Below, piece by piece: positions 32,511-44,932 of a stretch of DNA of 64,000 nucleotides. The first letter of the stretch is position 1, and every line of letters starts with the position of its first letter. Below the pieces are notes generated by a model. It saw only the letters and a program-made list of their open reading frames with translations. It searched no databases and had not been told where the DNA came from. The stretch is from Lindgomyces ingoldianus (Eukaryota > Ascomycota > Dothideomycetes > Pleosporales > Lindgomycetaceae): NCBI RefSeq assembly GCF_010093535.1, contig NW_022985178.1, positions 90,505-154,504 of the forward strand. Reading direction: 5' to 3'. A program made the position numbers and the translations under genes.

Positions 32511-34881
32511 CACCCCCTCAGCTTGGACATGCTTCAAGCTGGTTCCTAATTGCGCAACCTTAGTATGCTTCCAGGGCTTCCATTCTTGCTTCAATCTCTT
32601 CCATATCCGCTTCCTAACTGACTATCCTCTCCCTGACGTCAACTAGCCGAATTTGCTAAAGAAAGCTTGGCCATTTGCTAGCTAGAAGCGCTTTGGTGAG
32701 TCCGTCTGCAAGCATCTCGCTGGAGGGGACATAGACAACCTTAATCGTTTGTTAAGAGACTTCCTGTTAGAGCCAGTGGTTATAGATGTTGACATGTTAG
32801 AGCTTAGTTTAAAGTTAAGATATCTCTTTGTTTACTAGTTAGATTGTCTGCTTATTGTTGCACTAAATTATAATAGTTAAATTAGGCAGCTTAACTTATA
32901 GTTTGTTAAAGAGCATTTTTATAAACATAGCTTCCTTAGCAACTTAGAATAGTGCAAGTAATTCTGCTTCTGTTGTAGACGTTGTGACTGTATCTTGTTT
33001 GTTTACTTACTATGTAATTTATCTGCTAAATAGTTAAATAACATAGCTCTAAAAGCTTTTTCTATTTAGTGTATTATCTGCAAATAACGCATTACTTGCT
33101 ACTATAAAGTAGTCTTCTTCTTCTAATTAGAGTGCGTACGTCTGTGTTGCATGTAGGTACAGGATAACTTAATTAGCTGCATCCTAATAGTTAGATGCAG
33201 GATTTGTAAGAAACTGTGCAAGGCGTGATGTAGCAAAGGCAATGTATAGTCTTATAGTAACTGCTGCAAAGAGTAGAGATCTAATTTTCTACTAATATTA
33301 ATTTACTTCTAATAGGGTTGTAAAACTAGATTACAGCATAAGTTTAATCCTACTTATAGGTGTAGCGTGCTGCAGGTCCTTTCTATTAGCTAGCCTAGCT
33401 ATTTTATTAATATATAAGGCCTATAACAGCTAAATTATTTATTACTGTTAATTTTTAATAATCTTAACTCTTAAGAACTATTATAGGTCCTTGCCTCTTA
33501 TTAGAGTATACTTCTCTTGTAACTAGTCTACTACACGCTGTGTATCTGCTTTAGAGCCTTTTTTGTACGCAATAATAAGGTTGTCTATATAAAAAAAAAT
33601 ATTCTAGCTTTAGTTATATAGTAGAGTTTATATAAAACAGCTAAAAACCTAAGGCCTTTAAAAGTTGTTATAAAATAGTGTTGCTAGAGTAAAGAAGAAA
33701 TTTATAAGCTATATAGTGCCTTTTAAAGCTTTAGTATTATACCTAGTTTCTAATAGCCTTTTAGCATCTACATGTAGATATTACAGTTAATTGCTGCATG
33801 TATAAACGCGCTAGTTACATTATATTATTTAAGCTTTAGGTTAAAGTGTGTAGATATTACTATTAGCATTTAAAATAAGCGTCCTGCTAGGGTAGTAGTG
33901 TAGGTATCTTATGTAGTAATGCTTCTTTATTAATTACTATAGACTACTAGTTACACCTTACATCTTTATAATCTATAGTGCTTATTAAGCTTATAAGTGT
34001 ACACCTACATATAATCTAGAATCTGCTGTTTAGCTGCCTTAATTAGCTTTATCTAGACCTCTGTTTAGAATTTTATTGTCTAATAACTATCTAGGTGTGT
34101 TCTTTCTGCTACCTTAAATATCTTATATAAAGAGTACTTTTTTAGTTACTTTTAGGTTAATAGTAAAAGTAGCAGCTAGCTTTTATAAAGTGTTTTTTTT
34201 TTTAAATAGCATTTTTATTAATACTGCTTTATTTAGCGTCTTACTGCTATGCTTTTCTACACTTCTAAATCTTATACTAGCTATAAAGGCTGCAGCTTAT
34301 AGTACAGTCTTTAAAGACCTTATTTAGCTTAGCTTTAGTGTAGCTCTAGCTATTAACTATATAAGTAATGCTATAGGTAGCAGAGTATTTAAAAGAGATA
34401 AATAGTTATCTTTAATCTTTCTTTCTTAATAGTAGCCTAGTAGGTCTACTTTATTAAAATTTAATGTATTATTTATAGTGTTGTCTTTATAAAATAACTC
34501 TATCTCTAGCTAATAACTAGATGTTAGAAGCTTAATTATTTTAATATATATAGTAATTTTTTTTACTATGTTATATATAAAGTTATTTATTAAGTTTTTA
34601 AGCTTACTGCTAAAAATTAAGTATTTATTAAAAATAACATTATATATATAAATTACTTTTACTAGCAGTAGTATTTATACATAGTAGATGTTTAATAATT
34701 AGTACTTAACTAAATATCTAATTTACACCTTTAAGTCTAGCCTTTATAGCTTAGATTTATTCTAATGTGTGTTATTAGTTATTATAAATGCTTTATAGCT
34801 ATAAGCTTTTAAATGTGTAAAGCTTAGCTTTTAAATTAACATAATAACTTTATTATTTAAAGCTGCTTATGTAAAGAAGAT
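32511..34881 (-). pseudogene. 3' part of Copia-2 pol: RT and RNase H (broken)
   Basis: On the minus strand the last 250 bp (32760-32511) are intact text: VVYVPSSEMLADGLTKALL (near 32700), the usual RNase H tail of Copia elements. Further upstream RIP erases the RT. The segment is interrupted by Gypsy-2 at AAGAT (34877-34881). Confidence 0.8.
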
Positions 34882-35096
34882 TGTAATAACAAGCACTGTC
34901 TCTACTACTGTATGGAGCTGGGGAAGCATGGCAGAGTAGGTCGGCTCTATTTCAGCTAAACTAGGATAGGGAGTGAAGGAGGCAAAGGGTTTTCGCGAGA
35001 GAAAAGCTTGCGCAGCGCTAAGGCGCTAGCGCGCTTGCTTAACCCTTAGCGAGATTATGTGACTAGCAGCAGAGCTTGACAAGCAGCACTGTTACA
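34882..35096 (-). repeat. 3' LTR of Gypsy-2
   Basis: 215 bp, the same length as the copy at 41365-41579; differences are C-to-T/G-to-A type. Confidence 0.93.
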
Positions 35097-35189
35097 TTAC
35101 CCCCCTCTAAGGCGGGCTTGTCCCTAAGTCTGTAGTTACGTATAATAATAACATGTATAGCGCGTTCTCTAGCCTCTATTATAGTCCCC

Positions 35190-38100
35190 TCTACTAGCAA
35201 GTTCCCTAGGCTGGTCATCCTTCCTTGTTGCCTCTAGGTCTTCTCCTGCCTTGTATGCTTGCAGCCAGGCTTCCAACCGCGCTGGGGGACCTGGTTTGTT
35301 TGGATATGCATTATGGAAGTCTCTTACCTTGTGCGGAGCTCCTATGAACCCTCGGGCGTTGTACTAGGTAGGGTTGGGGTCATGGGCTACCTAGGAGACC
35401 TTATACTGCAGGCGGCGGTAGTGGAGACGGCTGTTGAGGATTTCCTGTACGGGCTATTTAGGGTGACCATTAACGTTAATAGGCTCTTCCTTAGGTTTAA
35501 GCTAGCCTAGCAGCGCTGTTGGTGATTCCTTTCGCAGGCAGTCTGCGTGGAAGACGTCGTGCATGTGCATGTACAGTGGCAGCTTTAAGCAATATGAGTG
35601 TCCCTCCATGCCTATAATAGGGTATGGTCTGTACATCTAGTAGTTGAGCTTTTAACTAGGGCAACCTAAAGTAAATCCTTTAGGCGTTACGTACACTTTA
35701 TCGCCTACTGTAAAATCTAGACTACGTCTCTTCTTGTTTGCCTAGGTTACTTGTCGCTGCTGGGCCTGCGCGATGCCTCTCTAAGCTATCTCTGTAGCGA
35801 GCTGCACTGCGTCGCGCTGAGTTTTAGCATAGCTCTGGGCCTCTTCGCGCGACATCTGCTTGCGTACAGAACTTAATTACTTAGTCTGTTCCTTCTAGTC
35901 CTAATAGTGAGTTAGTTAGTGACTAAATTTAATCTTAAACAGCAATAGTCTAGTTGTCTTGTAGGGTAGCGTAGCTTGTGCCTAATCTATGCATGGCAGG
36001 AGGTCTGACTAGTTATCTTAGTAGTAGTTTATAAAGGGTCGCAAGCGCTAGTTAAGATACTAGTTTAGCACCTCTATATTGCTGTCTGTCTGCAGGTGGT
36101 AGGGCGTTAAGAGCTTCTGCTTAATTCCTGTAAGTTAGCAGAGCTTATCTATAAACCCTAAAGTAAATTAGGGGCCCTAATTAGAGACAATAGACCTTAG
36201 GGAGCCAAAGATGCGCTAGATGTAGTGATAGTACAAGTCTGCTGTGTCTTTTGCTGTTGTTGTCTTATAGCACAGTAGTAAGAAGCAGCGTTTGCCTAAG
36301 CAGTCTACTACTATAAAAGTGTTATTATACCCTTTCTTGTCTAGTAGGAATAACTTAAAGTCTATAGAGACATCCTGCTAGACTTGCTGCAGGATAGGCA
36401 GTGACTTAAGCAGTCCTGGGGTTTTATCTTAAGGTGTGTGGCTCTATTAACAGGCCTTGCACACTATAACATAGTTAGTAACGTCCTAGCTTATGCAGGG
36501 CTAGTAGTATTAGTCACGCAGTAGTTTTAGAGTCTTTCTTCTGCTTAGGTAAGCAGTTACTTAGGTTGCGTAAACTGCGCAAATAAGATAGGTCTGTATA
36601 AAGTGGACAGCTAGAACCACTAGTTGCTTGCTGTTGCGCGTAAGGAAGCCTTTATTTATAAGCTTCTATAGCGTCTCTGCTTTGTTCTAGGCCTGCTCTT
36701 AATATAGCTGCAGGCTTACATAGTTCTAGTTTACTTTAAGGACGCAGTTAATTAGCGCATAAGGCTTGTCTAGAGATAGAGAAGCTATAAAGGTGTTACT
36801 AGTAGCTACTTTTACAGCATTTACAGCTAGTAGTCCTTGTGCAGATTGCTAAGCTAGGTTGTCTACTATAGCCTTAACAGTGCTAAAGTTGACCTAATGT
36901 GCTATAAGGAAGGCGCGCGTACAAGCTGCCTTATCCTTGTCCTTCTAAGTCTTTAGCTCTTCCTGCTTTCTTAACAACACGTCTGCCACCACGTTAGCAG
37001 TCCCTAGTTAGTAGGTAAGCTTTAGGTTGTAGTTAGCTACTGTTATAGCCTAGCGCATTTGCTGTAGGGTAAGCTTACGCTTAACTAAGAAGTACTCTAA
37101 TGCTTAATAGTCTGTTAGGGCGCTAAATAGCTTAGTTATTTGTAGGCCTATAAGCTAAGCTTACCACTTGTGTAGGCTTTGTACCACAGCAAGCATCTCT
37201 TTGTTATGGATGTTGCAGTTCATCTAGGGCGCGCTTATAGTCTTTAAATAAAAGGCTACTAGTCGCCAGAGTCTGTCGTCCTGCAGCTAGGAAAGCACAC
37301 CTGCTACAACGCCGTCGCTGGCGTCTGTCTCCATGCGTGTCTGGCGGTGGGACGAGTAGTGTGCGAGGACAGCGTCTAATAGCATTAGGTCCTTAGCTTA
37401 ATTAAAAGCTGCCAGCTCGCGTTCTCTAAAGTGGTGCTAGGCACTGCGCTTAAGCAGCTTTGTGAGCGGTTGTACAATGCGTCTGTAGTCCTTTAGGAAT
37501 GCTTAGTAGAAGTTGCAGAACCCTAGGAAGGATTGCAGACTCTTAATTAATGTCAGTACAGGCTATTCGCGTACAGCTGCTACCTTCTCTGGGTCCTTGC
37601 GCATGCCATTGGTGCTAATAACTAGACCTAGGAACTTTGTCTCTGTGACAGCAAACTCACTCTTCTTAATGTCTACCTAGAGGCCAGCATCTAGTAGTCG
37701 ACAGAGCACCTGTGCGACATGTTCCTCATGTTGGAGCGGGTCTTCTGAGTAGATAAGGATGTTGTCAAGGTATGCTATGCAAGTGTCGTCTAGCAGGCCG
37801 TGGAGCACCTTGTTGATGTAGCGCTAGAACGTGGCTAGTCTGTTGCATAAGCTAAACAGTAGTACGCAGTATTTGTAGTTGCCATAACACGTTTAAAAGG
37901 TGGTAAGGTCCTCCACCTCCTTGTTTAGACAGATGCGGTAAAAGGCTTATTATACATCTAGCTTAGTGAACACCCTGGCACGCGCTAGTCAGGTGAAAGT
38001 CTCCTAGATTAAGGGAATTAGGTATGCGTCTTTTTTTGTGATTGCATTAAGCTTCTAATAGTTAACACAGAACCGCTACCCCCCTCCTGGCTTCTTAGCA

Positions 38101-39328
38101 AACAGCACTAGAGACGCATAGCTGGCGCTGCTGTGTGTGATAAAACCACGTTGCAGGTAATCATTAAGGTAGGTCTTAACTAGCTTAAGTTGCTCTAGCG
38201 ACATGCTGTACAGCAGGCTGCTTAACAGTGTGTTCTCTGCTGTAAGCTAGATGTTGTAGTCAACTCCCTTACAGTAAGGTAGGAGCTTGTTAGAGTCCTT
38301 TTTAGAGAAGTGGGCCAGCGTAGCTCCTGCATACAACAGTGCTGGGAGCTTTTGTTGAATCAACTAGCGGAGCTCCTCCTCTGGGTCAAGCTGGTTTGTC
38401 TCTTCTTGACAATCCTAGATGAGCTTCTCCACTTTGTACACACTTATGTGACTAATAACAACTTCCTTTTATTAAGCATGCAGCATAAAGGCGGCAGGAC
38501 TTATTACATTAATGTCTAGGCCGGCATTAATAAGTGTGTTGCGTAACATGGTTAAGTTGCGGCGCTTTCTCTAATAGGGTGGTAAACTTAGCTTTAGAGT
38601 GCTAAGCTAGTCACGCATCTTCCTAAAGTTCTCCTTATACACAAGATGCTTAGTCGCCCTTTGTTTGCCTACTAGTTAGAGTGCGGCAACACTTATAAGT
38701 TTGTCGCGTCGCTCAGCGTCTTCTTAGTAACTTAGGTTCATCTCTGGAGACAAGCTGCGCACAGGGATGTTAATGTCGCGTTTACAATTAATTAGCCTGT
38801 TGTCCTCTAGCCATCTTAGTGCACAGTTCTTGCAGTTGATCTACACGCCTGCTTCCTCTAGCAGCTTGCGACTAATGATGAGGTCGTGACGACTAGTGTT
38901 GCAGGGTATAAAGTACAATAGTATCTAGTGGCCATCTAGAACTAGATCAGCTTTGAAGTACTTATATACCTGTCTGTTTAGTCTATTATTGTACCCTGCC
39001 AGAGGGACAGGCGCCATCTTAGAGAGCTTTGCCTTAAGACCTTTCTTCACCGTACACAAGTGCTTAGGATGGAGGAGGTTGTAGCTGCTTGCACCCATGT
39101 TAATAAGGCCATTAAACTTAATAGCTGTCCTGTTAGTAGAGATGCGGCAGGGCAGCGTGAATAGCTTTCTGCTAAAGAGTAGCCGCCGCGGGTCAGGACT
39201 AGGGGCTCCGTCGTGTGTCTCTAGGGAGGAGACTTCCCCTAGAGTGAGGCTTCCCCCGACAACAGTGCTTCCTCATCGCTTGACTCTGTGTCTAGGTTCA
39301 CAGCTTCCATGAGCTTGTTCTCTGTACG
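35190..39328 (-). pseudogene. pol of Gypsy-2 (broken): protease, RT, RNase H, integrase, chromodomain
   Basis: RT active-site line YLDNILIYS lies at 37745-37775 (minus). RNase H (about 37200-37330, with a TDASD-like segment) and integrase (about 35900-36700) follow. The C terminus (35210-35500) reads LQYKVS, then NARGFIGAPHKVRDFHNAYP and GPPARLEAWLQAYKAGEDLE, the chromodomain-type tail of fungal chromoviruses. Stops at Trp/Gln codons disrupt it. Unlike Gypsy-1 and Gypsy-3 there is no room for an antisense ORF: only about 100 bp separates pol from the LTR. Confidence 0.85.
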
Positions 39329-41150
39329 AACACGCAGGCAGTCGCGGCCGAGATGTCCTGGCTTGTGACAGCGATAGCACGTGACATCGTCCTTAGTTGT
39401 TAGCAGCGGCGGTAGAGTTGCGGCTTGCGCTGGTGGAGCAGCGACCCGTAGTTGCAGAATGTTCTTGCGGGTGGGCTTCTCTAGACTCCTCTGAGCGCGC
39501 CGAGCACTAGTCTCTGCGGCTACCTTCTGTAGAGAGAACGTGATCTGTCAGGCCCAGTAGCAGTAGTTAAAGAGGCTTATTGCAGGGTCGTGGCAGTAGA
39601 TCTCCATGTGTACGGGCAGCGGGCCTGAGAGGGCATCATGGATCTCGTCCTTCCATTAGTCTAGCGGCAGCTCAGCTTTGTTGGCTAGTTGGGTGAACTA
39701 GGCTTTAAAGTCCCTAAAGTCCTGGGATAACTTCATCTTTAGCTGGCAGAGCTCAGCCCTAGCTTTAGAGCGCTAGTGGGTGTCAACAAAGGCTTTCTCT
39801 AGGAACTTAACAATGCTAGCAGCCGTCACCTGCTAGTCGCGTTTCTCCATCGCCTTAAGGTGCAGTCGTAGGTAGCTCAGGGCTCTCCCGCCTATCCTTA
39901 ATTTAGTGTAGTGCGCTCGCGCATCCTCATGGTTCCCTAAGTCGCTATCTAGGGGGACAAAGTGGTCAGCGTTGTGCAGCAGCTTGCCTGCTAGCAGGTC
40001 CTTCCAGTGCTCGATGTCATAGTCATTGTCGCCTGTGAATATAGGCGGGTCTGCTACTTTAGCAGAGTGTTGTGAGCCTCCTCCCTGGCTCTGCGAGGTG
40101 AACTGCGTGGTGTTTAGTGTGGCTGGAGTCATAGGTTTAAAGCGCAGCTGCTTCCTTAGGGTGCTCACAGTTGGTGCCACCGCGAGTGCGCTACCCGTTT
40201 GTCTTAGGAGGTATAGGCGAAGAGTGTCTGCAGATGCCGGCTTAGGCGGGTCTTTTAAGGTGGCGGCTTTAATGTTCTAGTTGGCTAGCTTTGCTAAGGC
40301 CTCGTCTAGCAGCTCCTAAGATGTAGTTACCTGTGCCTAAGCCTCTAGTAGTTCCTCTTCTGCCTTATTAAGCGCTTTCACTAGCGTGTCAGTATAGTCA
40401 CAGAAGGTCTGTGTTTTGAGGACGTATCAGACTAGCTTGTTTGCAAGGACCACTTTCTCGCTAGTTATAAGCATAGGTAGGGTAACAGTGAGGTCGTAGG
40501 GCTTGTGTACATCATTGCCCTATGAGACCCTCTCAGTCTGGACTACTGTTAGCTTCCTATTATGCTGGGCCTGTCCGCGGAGTTTTTTAATTGTGTAGTC
40601 CTCCCTAAACACCTCTTCGCTGTGAACTTTGGCGCCACCCTTGAGTGTCCTAGGTGCCGGCGTGTGCTCTTCGCTAGTTGGTAGGGCGGTGGGGTCCACC
40701 CGCATCTCGAGCTTTGAGAGTTTCCCCATGCTAGTATCGGGGTGGTGCTGCTGGCGGTGCAGCTGACTGGTCGGTGATGCTGCTGGCGGTGCAGCCGATT
40801 GATTGGTGATGCTGCTTTAGGTCCCGAGAGGGTGAAGCAGATGGGGCGGTGGTGCTGCTGGCGGTGCAGCNNNNNNNNNNTGCTGCTGGCGGTGCAGCCG
40901 ATTGATTGGTGATGCTGCTTTAGGTCCCGAGAGGGTGAAGCAGATGGGGCGGTGGTGCTGCTGGCGGTGCAGCTGATTGGTCGGTAGGCCTGCTGTCTCT
41001 AGGCCTGTAGGATGCCTGCTGCCTCAGGGCTTCTGATCGTGTAGCAGAGGATCGGGGGGTGTGGTGATCTCTCCTAGAGTGATCAGTACAATAGAGCTCC
41101 AAGCTCTCTTCCGTTGTACGGGTAATGTAGGCCCTTCCCTACAGTTAATT
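39329..41150 (-). pseudogene. gag of Gypsy-2 (broken)
   Basis: Order on the minus strand: a Ser/Arg-rich N terminus (about 41100-40990), a Pro/Ala repeat region (PPAAPPPHLLHPLGT), then the capsid-like frame at 40180-39833 (ADPPIFTGDNDYDIEHWKDL, LGNHEDARAHYTKLRIGGRA), then a perfect CCHC knuckle CYRCHKPGHLGRDC at 39341-39388. The 10-N gap at 40871-40880 lies in the Pro/Ala repeats. Stops come from RIP. Confidence 0.85.
40778..40990. repeat. 75-bp tandem repeat in Gypsy-2 gag, containing an assembly gap
   Basis: Unit TGCTGCTGGCGGTGCAGCCG... of 75 bp starts at 40778, 40853, 40881 (after the gap) and 40956 (partial). 75 bp keeps frame: 25 residues, proline-rich on the minus strand. The gap of 10 N is of nominal size, so copy number is unknown. 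Confidence 0.85.
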
Positions 41151-41222
41151 TAGCTGCAGCGTCTTGCTCAGCACAGGGCTCTTTAAGAGGCGTTGGGGTA
41201 CCTGGCCTAACCAGGATTTTGC

Positions 41223-41308
41223 GGTGGTTGTCGGCGAATCAAGCACACAGGCTGATCGCTCAGTAGGTGGTCGTCGGCGAATCAAGCACCCAGGCTGATC
41301 GCTCAGTT
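41223..41308. repeat. 43-bp direct duplication in the Gypsy-2 leader
   Basis: GTCGGCGAATCAAGCAC.CAGGCTGATCGCTCAGT appears twice in a row with two base differences, between the 5' LTR and gag. Confidence 0.85.
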
Positions 41309-41364
41309 TAACCCTGATATTATGTCGCCGTCCTCCGGCCGAAATGGGGTTGATCCTAGTTTAA

Positions 41365-41579
41365 TGTGATGACAAGCACTGTCTCTACTACCGTATGGAG
41401 CTGGGGAAGCATGGCAGAGTAGGTCGGCTCTATTTCAGCTAAACTAGGATGGGGAGTGAAGGAGGCGAAGGGTTTTCGCGAGAGAAAAGCTTGCGCAGCG
41501 CCAAGGCGCTAGCGCGCTCGCTTAACCCTTAGCGAGATCATGTGACTAGCAGCGGAGCTTGACAAGCAGCACCGTCACA
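41365..41579 (-). repeat. 5' LTR of Gypsy-2
   Basis: 215 bp, starts TGTGATGACA and ends CACCGTCACA on the plus strand; followed by AAGAT. Confidence 0.93.
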
Positions 41580-41584
41580 AAGAT

Positions 41585-44361
41585 CTTATATAGTGTCTTC
41601 TAGTTATTAGCATAGTTTAGCGTCTAATTATATAGGTATACGCTAGCTCTAGTAATATATAGCTATATATTCTATAGTAGGTTAGCATTTAGTTGCATAG
41701 CCTATAACTTTTTCTTATTTACACCTTTTAAGTGTAACGATTCTACGAATCGTTCCATCTCGGGTCGCTCGGATCCTATCCGAAGGATCCCCGTATCGGC
41801 CCCGACCATGACTCGACCCAGTCCCCCGCAGTTGCCCCTATTCCCTCATGTATTTAGTCGCACCTCGCCCCTGTAGCTAGCTCGGTAGTTTTCTGATATC
41901 CTACGTACAAGGCCTATAGGTGTCATTGGTATTCCCAGGTCTCTGAGTCCCCACGCACTCCCATATGCCTCTGAGTGGATTCATACCGCATTCGGACCCA
42001 TTGTCTTGCCTGCGCCGTTACATTGTCATTGGTATTCCCAGGTCTCTGAGTCCCCACGCACTCCCATATGCCTCTGAGTGGATTCATACCGCATTTGGAC
42101 CCATTGTCTTGCCTGCGCCGTTACATTAAGCGTTTAGCTCCTCTGTTCTAGGCTTATGTATCTAGTGCTAAAGGCTTAATAGTTATTCTATGCAATGCTA
42201 GCTAGCGTTTTACCTCTAGTTTTACTATTATAATCTTGTTATTAGCTTTAATAACTTTTATAGTAATATTATAATAGTTCTTTAGAAAAAAAATAAAAAT
42301 TATAAAAGCTTTAATAATTAATTTAGCAGGCTTATTATTTTTAAAGTAAAGGTCCTACTAGAGGCTAGAATACTTATTAGTAATTAGCATTTAACTCTAC
42401 TTTTTTATAATGCTTTATGCTTTATATGCATAGAAATTAATTAACAGTTTCTTACTAGGTCTACTATTGCTAATTTATAGTGCGCAGCTAATTTATTATT
42501 ATATCTTAGCTCTACTATATAAGTTATATTAGACTGTTTTAATTTCTTTAATTTACACTCTTTTAGCTTATTATATAAAGTGTTTAAGTGTAGCTAGTCT
42601 AAGGTGTTCTAAACACTTATGCTATAGCTTTACTAATGCCTTTTATAGACTATATTTAGTTCTTGTGTTAATTATATGTGTATAATATAAGCCCTTTTAT
42701 AGTAGATAGTACTCTAACACCTATTAGCTATAGATTTCTAAGAGATCTCTAATTATTATCTTATCTAGGGCCTTTAAAGCAGTTAGCTTTACTTATGTGT
42801 CCTACTAAATTCCTTTCTATTACAGTAGGCAGAACAAGACTAGGTTGCACAGCAGGTCTAGGCACAGTGCAACATTATGTAGTATAAGACTATATACTTA
42901 ACTATATGTTCTATGCTTACTTTTTAAGCTTAGTGTAGTTAATTTATAGCTTTAAATCTATATATAAAAGTTTCTAGACTAGATAAAGTCTTTTAGTGTT
43001 AGTAAATAATAGTTATAGATTTAATTAAAATTATTTGTAATATAGCATATTAAGCCTAAGTTAAGGATAAATAATTTTTTTAGTAGATATCTATTCTAGT
43101 TTAAATTAACTATAGCTAGCAATGTAGCTGCCTTAATTCTTAATACTTTCTAGCCTTTAAGTTAGTCTTCTTGTATCTCTAGCATAGGTGTATATAAACT
43201 TTTTAAAGTTAGTATTCTTAAATTATGTCTACGCTGCCCTTTAAGTAGGCCTTAAAATTTTAAGTTGTGCTTACACTTTAATGCTATAAGCTTTTTAACT
43301 TTTTTATTTAGCATCTACTAGTCTAGTGCTCTGTCTAAATAGACATAGAAGCAGTTCTTTGGTGCATAAATGTGTCTACATGCAGAACATTTAGTGCCTC
43401 CTGTTTTAGCAGGTTTCTAGCTTAAAAATAACTTTTTATTATTTTTTTAATAATGTTAATATTAAAGTTTACTCTATTTTCTTAACATTATAACTTTTAC
43501 ACTATAGGTGTTTTTATTTATGCTCTAGGTAGTTTTCTTACTTTTAGTAAAGTATAATAAGTTATCTGTTGTAAAGGCAGCTTTATGCTTTTTTATATGT
43601 ATTAAATAATTTAACATTATATGTTTTTAAAAGCGCTTTATTATTTCTTTTTAATTTATGTCTAGTGCAAACTGTCTGCTTTTCTAAAAGGTTATAAACT
43701 AATAAGGGGTAACTTTATTTATAGTAGTTAGAAAGTCCTTTGTAACAGCATTAAACTGCGTTATTTCTAGAACATTTTATGTCTCTGCTTCTATAGCAGC
43801 GTAATTATACTCTGCTAGCTATAGGTCCTATATGCTTACGTTTTTTAGCAGCTTTAAAAATGCAGTATATTAGTTACACACATGTTTTTGTTTAAATTAG
43901 TTGTTAACACTTACTATAGCTTTAAAGTTTATAATCTACTGTCTAAGTAGTTAATCTAGGGAACAGCATGTACACTGCAGATGCGGGCTAACTATTAACT
44001 AGATAAAGATAATAATCTGTTAAAAGCTTAATTGCTCTCTTTTATAATTATGTCTATTACTCTTATACTTGTTAGCCTTAATCTTGTAGTATTTAATAGC
44101 TTCTTTAAAGGCTCTAATACTGCTTGTTAATAGCTTGTTTATGTGCGTAAGCGTTTTAACATTAGAGGCTAGTAAAAACTTAGCTATTAGCGGCATCTCT
44201 AGAGCTCTTGGTTTAGAGATTATTTAGATGGTCAACTTAGGATCCACTTGCGGCCAGATGCTGTGCGCTACACATCTCAATTGCAGCTGCATCATCCAGG
44301 CTCTGTAGTCGGTGTGGTCTCGAAGGACGACTGTCGCGTCTTGAGGAGGCTGGGTGGCCAT
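41585..44361 (-). pseudogene. gag and 5' pol of Copia-2 (broken), split by a solo LTR
   Basis: ATG at 44361 (minus) starts an intact 46-codon stretch (MATQPPQDATVVLRDHTDYR, AWMMQLQLRCVAHSIWPQVD), the N terminus of a Copia gag, before the first TAA. Near 43380-43300 a zinc-knuckle remnant reads CSACRHIYAPKNCFYVYLD, the form typical of this gag type. Integrase and protease beyond it are too RIP-damaged to place. Confidence 0.75.
41733..42125 (+). repeat. solo LTR of the Gypsy-3 family with internal 102-bp tandem duplication
   Basis: 41733-42022 is a full 290-bp LTR, in the reverse orientation of those at 55974 and 62883. Its last 102 bp (41921-42022) are repeated at 42024-42125. The 5-bp duplication TTAAG lies outside the whole unit (41728-41732 and 42126-42130), so the extra copy arose at or after insertion. 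It is almost free of RIP although surrounded by saturated sequence. Confidence 0.9.
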
Positions 44362-44393
44362 TTTGTATTAATGGAGGCACTAAGACTCTTAAT

Positions 44394-44714
44394 TGTCAGA
44401 TTAAAGCACTATTTCTTAGCTTCCTAAGATGAATAATGGGTTTAGATATGATGTATAGGATGATGATTAATTGCCTTAATTTATTAATCCTTTTTCTGCT
44501 CTACTCGTGTTGCTCAGCTTTTTGTTTTGCCGATCCAAGTCCCTCGCGCACTTGCCCTATGCGCGACCAGCTTGCAACATGCTGCAAAATGCTGCAAAAT
44601 GCTGCAACATGCAGCAATTTGCAGCAACATACTGTTCGAGCTTATTGCTCGTACTATGTAGCAGCTTTCGTCAAACGTTCCTCCTGTCTTGACAGTAGGT
44701 GCGCATATCTGACA
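44394..44714 (-). repeat. 5' LTR of Copia-2 with 6 decamer repeats
   Basis: 321 bp; decamer array at 44575-44634. Confidence 0.93.
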
Positions 44715-44932
44715 AAGTTATTTATACCTAATAATAGAAGGCTAGATAGAGAAATTATAATAATATATTAAGAAGAATCTAGTATAGAAGTATATTTAAA
44801 AGAGCTAAAACTTACTAGTAGTACTAATTTTATTTATTAAAAAGAAGAATAGAAAATAGTAACTATATATAGACTATAGAGAACTAAATAAAGTTATAAA
44901 AAAGAATTAATACTTATTACTATCTATTATAG
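44715..44932 (+). mobile_element. Gypsy-X, right piece with RT remnant
   Basis: Begins with the AAGTT target copy. A frame LTSSTNFI, then KIVT and a NxYLL-like end corresponds to the conserved Gypsy RT segment SS.I.FVKKKDG..R.CVDYR.LN..T. It ends where the Copia-3 LTR begins. Confidence 0.45.

Larger units (their letters stand above)
34882..41579 (-). mobile_element. Gypsy-2, complete minus-strand chromovirus inside Copia-2
   Basis: Two 215-bp LTRs (34882-35096 and 41365-41579) are flanked by AAGAT on both sides (34877-34881 and 41580-41584). Reading minus, gag is at the right and pol to the left. A purine tract AGAGGGGGG abuts the 3' LTR at 35097-35107. RIP is moderate, so domains are easily read. 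Length 6698 bp. Confidence 0.95.
32140..44714 (-). mobile_element. Copia-2, complete minus-strand Ty1/Copia element with two nested insertions
   Basis: LTRs at 32140-32510 (3') and 44394-44714 (5') have inverted ends TGTYAGAT..ATCTGACA, and the duplication AAGTT flanks them at 32135-32139 and 44715-44719. On the minus strand a purine tract (GCTGAGGGGGTG) abuts the 3' LTR. Removing Gypsy-2 and the solo LTR, each with one target copy, leaves about 5.47 kb, a normal Copia length. Both ends are nearly free of RIP while the middle is saturated. Confidence 0.92.
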
